A DNA stretch of 58,022 nucleotides from contig JAPHRE010000044.1 in NCBI GenBank assembly GCA_026195905.1, positions 1 through 58,022 of the forward strand. Direction: 5' to 3'. Position numbers and translations under genes: made by a program. The notes under the pieces were generated by a model. The model worked only from the letters and a program-made list of their open reading frames with translations, ran no database searches and had not been told where the DNA came from. Source of the DNA: Pseudopelagicola sp. (GTDB lineage Bacteria > Pseudomonadota > Alphaproteobacteria > Rhodobacterales > Rhodobacteraceae). The first letter of the stretch is position 1. Every line of letters starts with the position of its first letter. Positions 51,565 to 58,022 of the stretch are shown here, piece by piece.

Positions 51565-52917
51565 TCAGGCGCCCGGGTTACAGGTGCCGAGCGATGCTTC
51601 GGCGCCGCCGAACATTGCGTGATCCGCTGCGTATGTGACCTGATCGACCGGAGTCTTCTCGACCACTTCGAGCGTGTCATACTCGTTGGTCGGGTTGTCG
51701 CGGCCTTTCATGACCAGCACGTCTTTGAAGCACTGGTGATCGTCGGCGCGATACAGGGTCGGACCGTTGCCCAAGCCGTCGAATTCGAAGCCTTCGAGGG
51801 CTTCTGCAACGGCGCAGGGGTTGAACGAACCGGCGCGTGCCACGGCATCTGCATAGAGCAGGGTCTGGGCATAGCAGGTCTGTGCCGAGTTGGACGGCGG
51901 ACGGCCATACTTCTTGCCGAAGGACTGCACGAATGCCTTGGTGCCTTCGTCCTGAAGCTGCCAGTTCCAGTTCATCGACCCATACACGCCTTTGATGTTT
52001 TCACCGGCACCAGCCGCCATCAGTTCGGAGTAGAGCGGAACGACGATTTCGAACTGCTTGCCGTTGACCACCTTGTCGCGCAGGCCGAACTGAATCGCGT
52101 TGGTCAGCGAGTTCACCATGTTGCCGCCGTAGTGGTTCAGAACCAGCACGTCCGCGCCGGAGTTCAGAACCGGAGCGATGTAGGACGAGAAGTCGGTTGC
52201 GGCGAGCGGAGTCAGCACGTTGTTGACGGTTTCCCAGCCCATCGCTTCGGTTGCGGCCGCGATCGATTCCTGCTGTGTCCAGCCCCAGGTATAGTCCGCG
52301 GTCAGGTGATAGGCGCGACGATCGGTGCCGTATTCCTTCGAAAGCACCGGAGCCAGCGCAGCCGCCGACATATAGGCGTTGAAGAAGTGACGGAAACCGT
52401 TGGCCTTGCGGTCCTTGCCGGTGGTGTCGTTGGAGTGGGTCAGACCGGCCATAAAGATGATGCCAGCCTCTTGGCAGAGACCCTGAACAGCCACGGCGAC
52501 GCCCGAGGACGAACCGCCGTTGATCATCACGACGCCGTCTTTTTCGATCATCGACTTTGCCGATGCGCGGGCTGCGTCCGATTTGGTCTGAGTGTCGCCG
52601 GTGACAAATTCGACTTTTTTGCCGAGAACGCCGTCGCCGCCGAGGGCTTTGGAGCTGAAGGTGTTCAGCGCGCCGCCGTCACCCATGCCGTTGATGTGCT
52701 CAACGGCGAGCTCCTGAGCGCGCAGCTCGTCCATGCCTTCGTCAGCATAGGGGCCGGTCTGGGGCACGTTGAAGCCGAATTTTACGGTCGAGCCGGTCGG
52801 CTCGTTCGTGTAGGCAGCCGCCGAACTGGCGGTAAAGATGGTCGGCAGCGCAACGCCGGCGCCTGCAACAGCACCGGTCTTGAGCACGCCGCGACGTGTC
52901 ATAGTGGTTTTGGACAT
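51565..52917 (-). CDS. Liv-type ABC solute-binding protein with Tat signal
   Basis: A 450-residue periplasmic type I binding protein. The N-terminus M-T-R-R-G-V-L-K-T-G followed by a weakly hydrophobic stretch to S-S-A-A-A is a twin-arginine signal. The binding fold opens with V-K-F-G-F-N-V-P-Q-T-G-P-Y-A-D-E-G. Ligand-site residues include S-S-S-G-V-A-V-A-V. Three late cysteines may form disulphides. It is not clearly UrtA or LivJ; a carboxylate, amide or amino acid ligand is possible. GGAGG precedes the ATG. The adjacent ScfR-type regulator suggests short-chain acyl-linked control. Confidence 0.88.
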   Translation of the reverse strand: MSKTTMTRRGVLKTGAVAGAGVALPTIFTASSAAAYTNEPTGSTVKFGFNVPQTGPYADEGMDELRAQELAVEHINGMGDGGALNTFSSKALGGDGVLGKKVEFVTGDTQTKSDAARASAKSMIEKDGVVMINGGSSSGVAVAVQGLCQEAGIIFMAGLTHSNDTTGKDRKANGFRHFFNAYMSAAALAPVLSKEYGTDRRAYHLTADYTWGWTQQESIAAATEAMGWETVNNVLTPLAATDFSSYIAPVLNSGADVLVLNHYGGNMVNSLTNAIQFGLRDKVVNGKQFEIVVPLYSELMAAGAGENIKGVYGSMNWNWQLQDEGTKAFVQSFGKKYGRPPSNSAQTCYAQTLLYADAVARAGSFNPCAVAEALEGFEFDGLGNGPTLYRADDHQCFKDVLVMKGRDNPTNEYDTLEVVEKTPVDQVTYAADHAMFGGAEASLGTCNPGA

Positions 52918-53024
52918 GTAATCCTCCCAGTTTGTAATTCTTGACTTGCGGCTCCTCTCCCGCAGGCCAAACGCACTTTGTGCAAATTCATTATCAGGGG
53001 GAGTTGGAAAATTTCGCAACAACT

Positions 53025-53089
53025 GCTTTCAAAGCAACAATTTTTTTGTAAATTAATCCACAATACCGTGGTATGCATTGTAAAGAAAT
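53025..53089. promoter_or_regulatory. Cluster of palindromes and repeats in the binding-protein/scfR divergent promoter
   Basis: The region holds GCTTTCAAAGC (53025-53035), the palindrome ATACCGTGGTAT (53063-53074), and two copies of TTGTAAAxxAAT at 53046-53057 and 53078-53089, 32 bases apart. TTTGTAAA resembles the TTTGCAAA core of RamB/ScfR-type regulators. The stretch lies in the 216 bases between two divergent genes and is AT-rich. Confidence 0.45.
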
Positions 53090-53093
53090 TATT

Positions 53094-53104
53094 CTGCACT
53101 GCGG
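53094..53104. promoter_or_regulatory. PhaR-like operator before scfR
   Basis: CTGCACTGCGG differs at one base from CTGC-N3-GCAG. With its flanks (TT before, AA after) it matches the second phasin operator at 13 of 15 positions. It lies 30 bases before the scfR start codon. Confidence 0.45.
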
Positions 53105-53133
53105 AAAGCTGTTGAAATGACGGAGAAATGCTT

Positions 53134-54435
53134 ATGGCGCGGGACACTTTAACCGGGAGCCGTATCCGCGAACGTCGGGCGATGGCCGGAATGCGGCAAT
53201 CCGAACTTGCACGTGAGGTCGGTATCTCGGCGTCTTATCTCAACCTGATCGAGCATAACCGTCGCAGAATCGGCGGCAAACTCCTTGTGGATATTGCGCA
53301 AATTCTTGGCGTGGAGCCTTCGCTTCTCAGTGAAGGGGCCGAGGCGGCGATGATTGCCACGCTGCGGGAAGCGGCGGCAGGGGGGCGGGAGGCGCAGCCC
53401 GAATTAGACCGTATTGATGAATTCGCGGGGCGGTTTCCGGGCTGGGCCGAGCTTGTGGTGGAAAGCCATCGCCGGATTGCCTCGCTTGAGCGGGTGGCGG
53501 CGACATTGACCGACCGTTTGACCCATGATCCACATCTCGCCACCTCGATGCATGAAGTTTTGACGATGGTGACGGCGATCCGGTCCACGGCGTCGATCCT
53601 CGCCGAAACACAGGAGATCGAGCCGGAGTGGGAAAAGCGGTTTCAACGCAACCTCAATGAAGACAGCCGCCGCCTTGCCGAAAGCACGCAGCAGCTTGTG
53701 TCTTATCTTGATGGAGCGGGGGACGTGGGCGCCAGCCTGACCTCGCCGATGGAGGAGGTGGAGGCGATGCTGGCGGCGCATCGCTATGTTTTCCCTCAGT
53801 TCGAGGACGCAGAGGACGCGTCGGCGTTCGATCTTGGGGCGTTTGTCGCGGCGCAACCGCAGCTTACATCGGAGGGCGCGCGCGACCTTGCGGTATTGGC
53901 GTTGCGCCAGTTTCGCAAGGATGCCCGGCTGATGCCGCGAAAAGATGTCGAGGCTGTTTTAGCGGAGGAGGGGCTGGAATTCACGCGGATCGCGCAGCGG
54001 TTCGGGGTCTCTATGTCGACGGTGTTTCGTCGTATTGTGGTCCTTTCGGAGACGCTATTGCCGCGAGAGCTTGGGCTTGTGGTGTGTGACGGATCGGGGA
54101 CGTTGATGCTGCGCAAGCCGATCGAGGGCTTTCCGGTGCCACGCTTCAGCGCGGCCTGTCCGAAATGGCCGCTTTTTCAGGCTCTGAACCGACCTTTGCG
54201 GCCCATCCGTCAGCAGGTCACGGTGACCGGGCAGGACGCGCGGGCGTTCGACTGTTTTGCCGTCGCCGAGGCGATTGGACCGGGGGCGTTCAACGCAGAG
54301 CCGCTCTATCATTCGTATATGTTGATCGCCCCGCTTGAGAAAGCGCAGGTGACGGCGCCTGAGGTTGGGGCGAGTTGTCGGGTCTGTCCGAGCGTTGATT
54401 GCGGGGGGCGTCGTGAGCCTTCAATCCTAATGTAA
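53134..54435 (+). CDS. ScfR/RamB-type XRE regulator of short-chain acyl metabolism
   Basis: A 433-residue transcription factor. Residues about 5-60 are an XRE helix-turn-helix (I-R-E-R-R-A-M-A-G-M-R-Q-S-E-L-A and I-S-A-S-Y-L-N-L-I-E-H-N-R-R). The C-terminal DUF2083-like domain ends in the cysteine motif C-R-V-C-P-S-V-D-C typical of COG3800 proteins that sense acetyl- or propionyl-CoA status. The middle lacks the HExxH peptidase motif. It has instead two long helices (H140-E-V-L to L-V-S-Y-L) resembling a histidine-kinase dimerisation pair. GGAG lies eight bases before the second ATG, which I choose. Divergent from the transporter operon. Confidence 0.82.
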   Translation: MARDTLTGSRIRERRAMAGMRQSELAREVGISASYLNLIEHNRRRIGGKLLVDIAQILGVEPSLLSEGAEAAMIATLREAAAGGREAQPELDRIDEFAGRFPGWAELVVESHRRIASLERVAATLTDRLTHDPHLATSMHEVLTMVTAIRSTASILAETQEIEPEWEKRFQRNLNEDSRRLAESTQQLVSYLDGAGDVGASLTSPMEEVEAMLAAHRYVFPQFEDAEDASAFDLGAFVAAQPQLTSEGARDLAVLALRQFRKDARLMPRKDVEAVLAEEGLEFTRIAQRFGVSMSTVFRRIVVLSETLLPRELGLVVCDGSGTLMLRKPIEGFPVPRFSAACPKWPLFQALNRPLRPIRQQVTVTGQDARAFDCFAVAEAIGPGAFNAEPLYHSYMLIAPLEKAQVTAPEVGASCRVCPSVDCGGRREPSILM

Positions 54436-54535
54436 GGGGGCTGATCTATGTTTCGACTTGGTTTTTCCGACAGGGACACTAAGATCGACAAACCAGATAT
54501 AGACGCACGAACGCGTGTCGGGGAGGGCAAGCGGT

Positions 54536-54904
54536 ATGGGCAAACAGGTTCTTCTTATTGAAGACGAGCCGAATATCATCGAGGCGATCAGCTTCATTCT
54601 TTCACGGGATGGCTGGGCCGTAGCGACCCATTCAAATGGACATGATGCCGTTGAGGTTGTGCAAGATGCCAAACCGGATTTGTTGATTCTCGATGTGATG
54701 TTACCGGGTAAAAGCGGTCTCGATATCTTACGGGTCTTGCGTGAAACGCTGGGTCCGGGGGAATTGCCGGTTATGATGCTCACGGCGCGGGGCCAACTCA
54801 AGGACCGGGAAATGGCCGAAAAGGCCGGGGTTAACCGCTTTATGACAAAACCGTTCTCCAATGCAGAAATGTTGGAGGCGGTGCGCGAGCTGGTCGCGTC
54901 GTGA
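54536..54904 (+). CDS. Single-domain response regulator
   Basis: A 122-residue receiver domain without any output domain. The acidic pocket is E10-D11, the phosphorylation site D53 (L-L-I-L-D-V-M-L-P), the switch threonine in M-L-T-A-R-G, and the lysine K105 in M-T-K-P-F-S. Such lone receivers act as phosphate relays or by protein contact. Its stop overlaps the next gene's GTG (GTGA), tying it to the symporter-kinase operon. The start at 54536 has GAGG nine bases upstream. Confidence 0.9.
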   Translation: MGKQVLLIEDEPNIIEAISFILSRDGWAVATHSNGHDAVEVVQDAKPDLLILDVMLPGKSGLDILRVLRETLGPGELPVMMLTARGQLKDREMAEKAGVNRFMTKPFSNAEMLEAVRELVAS

Positions 54905-55167
54905 GCGAGCGGCACGCGCCAATCTTCCTTGAACGGCAAGGCTATCGCGGGCGACGTCTTGTCGATTTCATGCGTATATTGCCTTTGATTTGCGGCTTTC
55001 TATGGTCTGTGCCGCTTCTTTGGGCGACCGGGCCGGAGGGGTCCGTCACCACATCCGAGGCAATCGGCTATATTTTCGGGGTTTGGTTTTTCTCGGTTCT
55101 TGTCAGCGCGGGGGCATCGCTTCTCTTGCGTCGGTCGGGTCTCAATATCGAGCGCAAGGACGGGTAG
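54901..55167 (+). CDS. Small two-helix membrane protein
   Basis: An 88-residue protein that starts on GTG overlapping the receiver stop. It has two membrane helices (about residues 24-43 and 53-74) with a basic N-terminus (R-Q-G-Y-R-G-R-R-L). It ends six bases before the symporter-kinase gene. By position it resembles the small hydrophobic ORF (cbrX) in front of cbrA in Pseudomonas, but I see no clear homology. It may be an accessory subunit of the kinase. Confidence 0.75.
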   Translation: MSERHAPIFLERQGYRGRRLVDFMRILPLICGFLWSVPLLWATGPEGSVTTSEAIGYIFGVWFFSVLVSAGASLLLRRSGLNIERKDG

Positions 55168-55173
55168 AGCGCT

Positions 55174-57861
55174 ATGGCGACGATGAATATCCTTGTCGCG
55201 GTGTGTCTTGTCTATGTGACGTTCCTGTTTGCCGTCGCCTTTGGCGCAGAACGTGCCGCACGGCGGGGGCAGGGCGGATGGCTGCGCTCTCCGGTGGTCT
55301 ACACGCTATCGCTTTCGATCTATTGCACGGCGTGGACCTTTTACGGGGCGGTGGGCAACGCCGCGCGGTCGGGGATGGAGTATCTCACGATCTATATTGG
55401 CCCGTCTTTGGTCATGATCGGATGGTGGTGGGGGCTTCGCAAATTGGTGCGTATCGGGCGCACCCAGCGCGTGACCTCAATCGCTGACCTTATTTCATCG
55501 CGCTATGGCAAGTCGAACCTGCTTGCCGTTGGGGTCACGGTTCTCGCGGTCATTGGCACCACGCCCTATATTGCGCTGCAACTTCAGTCCGTGACGCTTA
55601 GTTTCTCGGTTTTTGCCGATGCGTCGGATAGTGCGGGCACCCTGACGGATATGGACGCGACGGCGCTTTTTGTAGCAATGGGCCTGACGCTTTTCACGAT
55701 CCTTTTTGGCACGCGTAACCTTGATGTCAACGAACGCCACCACGGGGTTGTGATTGCCATCGCGGTTGAGGCGATCGTCAAGCTTTTCGCGCTGACGGCG
55801 GTTGGGGTGTTCGTTGTTTGGGGCATTAGCGGCGGCGTTGGCGAGATGATCGCGCGGATTGACGCGTCTGAGCTTGGTCATTGGCAGATGCGGGGTGACC
55901 GGTGGGCCTCGCTTATCTTTCTTTCGGCGGCGGCGTTTCTCTGTTTGCCGCGGATGTTTCAGGTTCTTGTGGTTGAAAACGACGACGAGGGCCATCTGCG
56001 CACCGCGTCCTGGGCGTTTCCGGCCTATCTCATGGTGATGAGCCTTTTTGTGGTGCCGATCGCGGTGACGGGGCTTGATCTTTTGCCGGAAGGGTCCAAC
56101 CCGGATCTGTTCGTGCTGACCCTGCCGTTGGCGATGGGCAATGATGGTTTGGCGATGTTGTCGTTCATCGGCGGCTTTTCGTCTGCGACATCTATGGTCA
56201 TCGTGGCCGCCCTTGCCCTATCGACGATGGTGTCCAACCATATCGTCATGCCGATCTGGCTCTCGGCGACGGGCGGCGGGGCGATGGTGTCGGGGGATGT
56301 CCGCAATGTCGTCATCATGTCACGGCGCTTTTCGATCGCTGGGGTCGTGGTTCTTGGTTATCTTTATTTCCGGTTTTCGGGCGGCGGCGCGGCCTTGGCC
56401 TCTATTGGGCTTGTGTCTTTTGTCGGCGTCTCACAGTTCCTGCCTGTGCTTTTGGGCGGCGTGTTTTGGCGCGGGGCGACGCGGGTTGGGGCGTTTATGG
56501 GGCTTTCGGTTGGGTTCGTGGTCTGGGTCTATTGCCTTTTGTTGCCGAGCTTTGGGCCGGATGTGATTATGCCGACCCATATCCTTGAGCAGGGGCTTTT
56601 CGGGTGGTCTTGGCTGCGGCCTCAGGCGTTGTTCGGGATTGAGGGGCTTGATCCGCTGGTGCACGCGATCCTTTGGTCGATTTCGCTTAACGGGTTGGCG
56701 TTTGTTCTTGCCTCGATGCTCGGCTTTCCGACCCCTCTTGAGCGCTTGCAGGGGGCGCAGTTCGTGGACGTGTATGAGCACAGTTCCACGCCGCAAAGCT
56801 GGAGCGGGAACGCGGCGCAGAGCGAAGACCTGATGATAATGTCGCAACGCATTCTTGGGGCGCGAGAGGCGCAGGCGTTGTTCGAGGGTGAGGCGCGCAG
56901 GCAGGGGGTCAGCGGCTATCTTCCAGACCCGTCGCCGGATTTCCTCCAGTCGCTTGAGAGGGCGCTTTCGGGGTCGGTTGGCACGGCGACGGCACATGCC
57001 ATGATCGGTCAGATCGTCGGTGGGGCGTCGGTTACGGTTCAAGACCTGCTGGCGGTGGCGGATGAAACGGCGCAGATGATGGAGTATTCCAACCGTCTTG
57101 AAGCCAAATCCGCAGAGCAGGCGCGCACGGCCCGACAATTGCGACAGGCCAATGAGAAGCTACAGCAGATTTCGGTGCAAAAGGACGCCTTCCTAAGCCA
57201 GGTCAGCCATGAGCTTCGCACACCGATGACGTCGATCCGGGCGTTTTCAGAAATCCTGCGGGATAGCGACAGGTTGAGTGAGAAAGAGCAGGTCAAATAT
57301 GCGTCGATCATTCACGATGAGGCATTGCGGCTGACGCGATTGCTGGATGATCTGCTTGATCTGAGTGTGCTGGAAAACGGTCAGGTGAACCTCAATATTC
57401 AACGCGGTCAGCTTACGCAGGTGCTTGACCATGCGATTGCCTCGGCGCTGACGGGAAATGGGCCTGAGGGGCTGAGTATTGTGCGCGATACATCCCGCGA
57501 GATGCTCTGGTTGACGACGGATCTTGATCGGTTGAGCCAAGTGTTCATCAATCTGATTTCCAATGCGCGCAAATATTGTGATGCGGATGCACCCGAGCTT
57601 GAAATCCGTGTGGGGCATGAGGGCGATGCCATACTGATTGATTTCGTGGACAACGGCACAGGGATTTCGAAAAATGATCAGGCGGTTATCTTTGAAAAAT
57701 TCGCCAGGGTCGGAACGATGCGGGCCGGGGGGGCGGGGCTTGGGCTTGCCATTTGTCGCGAGATTATGGGGCGACTGAAAGGGTCTGTGAACTACCTTCC
57801 GGGGCAGGGCGGCGCGGCGTTCCGTGTCACCTTACCGGTTTCGTCGACGGTTGCGGCGTGA
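55174..57861 (+). CDS. Sodium/solute symporter-histidine kinase fusion (CbrA/CrbS-like)
   Basis: An 895-residue inner-membrane sensor. Residues 1 to about 500 form a sodium:solute symporter domain with some 13 helices (S-L-S-I-Y-C-T-A-W-T-F-Y-G-A-V-G near the start and R-V-T-S-I-A-D-L-I-S-S-R-Y-G-K are family strings). A helical linker leads to the kinase: phosphoacceptor H679 in S-H-E-L-R-T-P, N box N797 in N-L-I-S-N-A-R-K-Y, then D-N-G-T-G-I-S and G-L-G-L-A-I. No PAS or receiver domain is attached. Relatives CrbS and CbrA control acetate and amino acid use. The partner is likely the lone receiver at 54536. Confidence 0.92.
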   Translation: MATMNILVAVCLVYVTFLFAVAFGAERAARRGQGGWLRSPVVYTLSLSIYCTAWTFYGAVGNAARSGMEYLTIYIGPSLVMIGWWWGLRKLVRIGRTQRVTSIADLISSRYGKSNLLAVGVTVLAVIGTTPYIALQLQSVTLSFSVFADASDSAGTLTDMDATALFVAMGLTLFTILFGTRNLDVNERHHGVVIAIAVEAIVKLFALTAVGVFVVWGISGGVGEMIARIDASELGHWQMRGDRWASLIFLSAAAFLCLPRMFQVLVVENDDEGHLRTASWAFPAYLMVMSLFVVPIAVTGLDLLPEGSNPDLFVLTLPLAMGNDGLAMLSFIGGFSSATSMVIVAALALSTMVSNHIVMPIWLSATGGGAMVSGDVRNVVIMSRRFSIAGVVVLGYLYFRFSGGGAALASIGLVSFVGVSQFLPVLLGGVFWRGATRVGAFMGLSVGFVVWVYCLLLPSFGPDVIMPTHILEQGLFGWSWLRPQALFGIEGLDPLVHAILWSISLNGLAFVLASMLGFPTPLERLQGAQFVDVYEHSSTPQSWSGNAAQSEDLMIMSQRILGAREAQALFEGEARRQGVSGYLPDPSPDFLQSLERALSGSVGTATAHAMIGQIVGGASVTVQDLLAVADETAQMMEYSNRLEAKSAEQARTARQLRQANEKLQQISVQKDAFLSQVSHELRTPMTSIRAFSEILRDSDRLSEKEQVKYASIIHDEALRLTRLLDDLLDLSVLENGQVNLNIQRGQLTQVLDHAIASALTGNGPEGLSIVRDTSREMLWLTTDLDRLSQVFINLISNARKYCDADAPELEIRVGHEGDAILIDFVDNGTGISKNDQAVIFEKFARVGTMRAGGAGLGLAICREIMGRLKGSVNYLPGQGGAAFRVTLPVSSTVAA

Positions 57862-57937
57862 ACGAAGAGGCTTTGTAAAGGGCTTGGTAACCTTGGGGCG
57901 GCTAGGGTCGGGCAAACCCGATAGTTGCGCCCGGACC

Positions 57938-58022
57938 ATGCCAGAGACACACGTCAAATCCATCCTGCACAAGATGTCATCCCCGAATACCGGGGCAAGT
58001 TTGCCCGTCGCGCGCCAGCTTC
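57938..58022 (+). CDS. Possible start of a further gene, cut by the window edge
   Basis: An ATG 76 bases after the kinase stop opens a frame that remains open to the end (28 codons: M-P-E-T-H-V-K-S-I-L-H-K-M onwards). No clear ribosome site is visible, and an inverted repeat (CCCCG / CGGGG) lies inside. I cannot assign a product. Confidence 0.3.
   Translation, partial: MPETHVKSILHKMSSPNTGASLPVARQL

Noticed and set aside
57962-58010. CCCCG / CGGGG inverted repeat considered as a terminator or insertion-element end
   Set aside because: No T-run, no target duplication and no transposase; the window ends too soon to judge.

Overview
The window is a GC-rich alphaproteobacterial chromosome segment. 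The gene set points to the family Rhodobacteraceae: the phaZ-phaC-phaP-phaR cluster, DUF1194, DUF2842 and DUF6524-type proteins, a ScfR-type regulator, a bufferin operon and several Liv/polar amino acid ABC transporters. The species cannot be named from sequence alone. I see no rRNA, tRNA, CRISPR array, IS element, phage or conjugation gene. The only segment that looks clearly acquired is the AT-richer first 1.5 kb, a BglII-like endonuclease and MT-A70 methyltransferase pair placed directly behind parE.

Layout. 1-3.5 kb: restriction-modification pair and parE. 3.5-4.25 kb: the longest stretch without an intact gene, with a possibly frameshifted small membrane protein and a well-formed FNR-type promoter for ppk2. 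4.25-13.9 kb: housekeeping and small genes (ppk2, MATE pump, aspartate aminotransferase, sdhE, an LdtR-like regulator, gloA, thyA-folA, a cold-shock gene, an ArsC/Spx-like gene). 13.9-16.5 kb: bufABCD, a bufferin (copper-binding modified peptide) operon. 16.7-23.7 kb: thrS, an acetolactate-synthase-like enzyme, three alpha/beta hydrolases and a VOC protein. 23.7-28.3 kb: polyhydroxyalkanoate depolymerase, synthase, phasin and repressor, tied together by CTGC-N3-GCAG operators. 28.3-37.9 kb: a nine-gene minus-strand cluster (polar amino acid ABC transporter, two glutamine-synthetase-like ligases, a class I amidotransferase, a PuuB-like oxidase and a DegT-type aminotransferase) that looks like gamma-glutamyl-amine catabolism. 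38-47.5 kb: two TerB-like genes, DUF1330, pyrG, secG, purA, a 685-residue largely disordered acidic protein and thiamine pyrophosphokinase. 47.6-57.9 kb: a Liv-type ABC transporter with a Tat-exported binding protein, divergent from a ScfR-type regulator, then a receiver-only response regulator, a small membrane protein and a symporter-histidine kinase fusion.

Most promising leads: (i) the transporter/ScfR/lone-receiver/symporter-kinase module, with a PhaR-like operator in front of scfR that would link it to storage-polymer control; (ii) the two-ligase gamma-glutamyl cluster with twin TTTGATCAAA leaders; (iii) the bufferin operon with competing hairpins after its precursor gene; (iv) the restriction pair whose methyltransferase can start on a TTG overlapping the parE stop; (v) an FNR box at the class II position in front of ppk2. 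Family assignments come from motif recognition; no database search was run.
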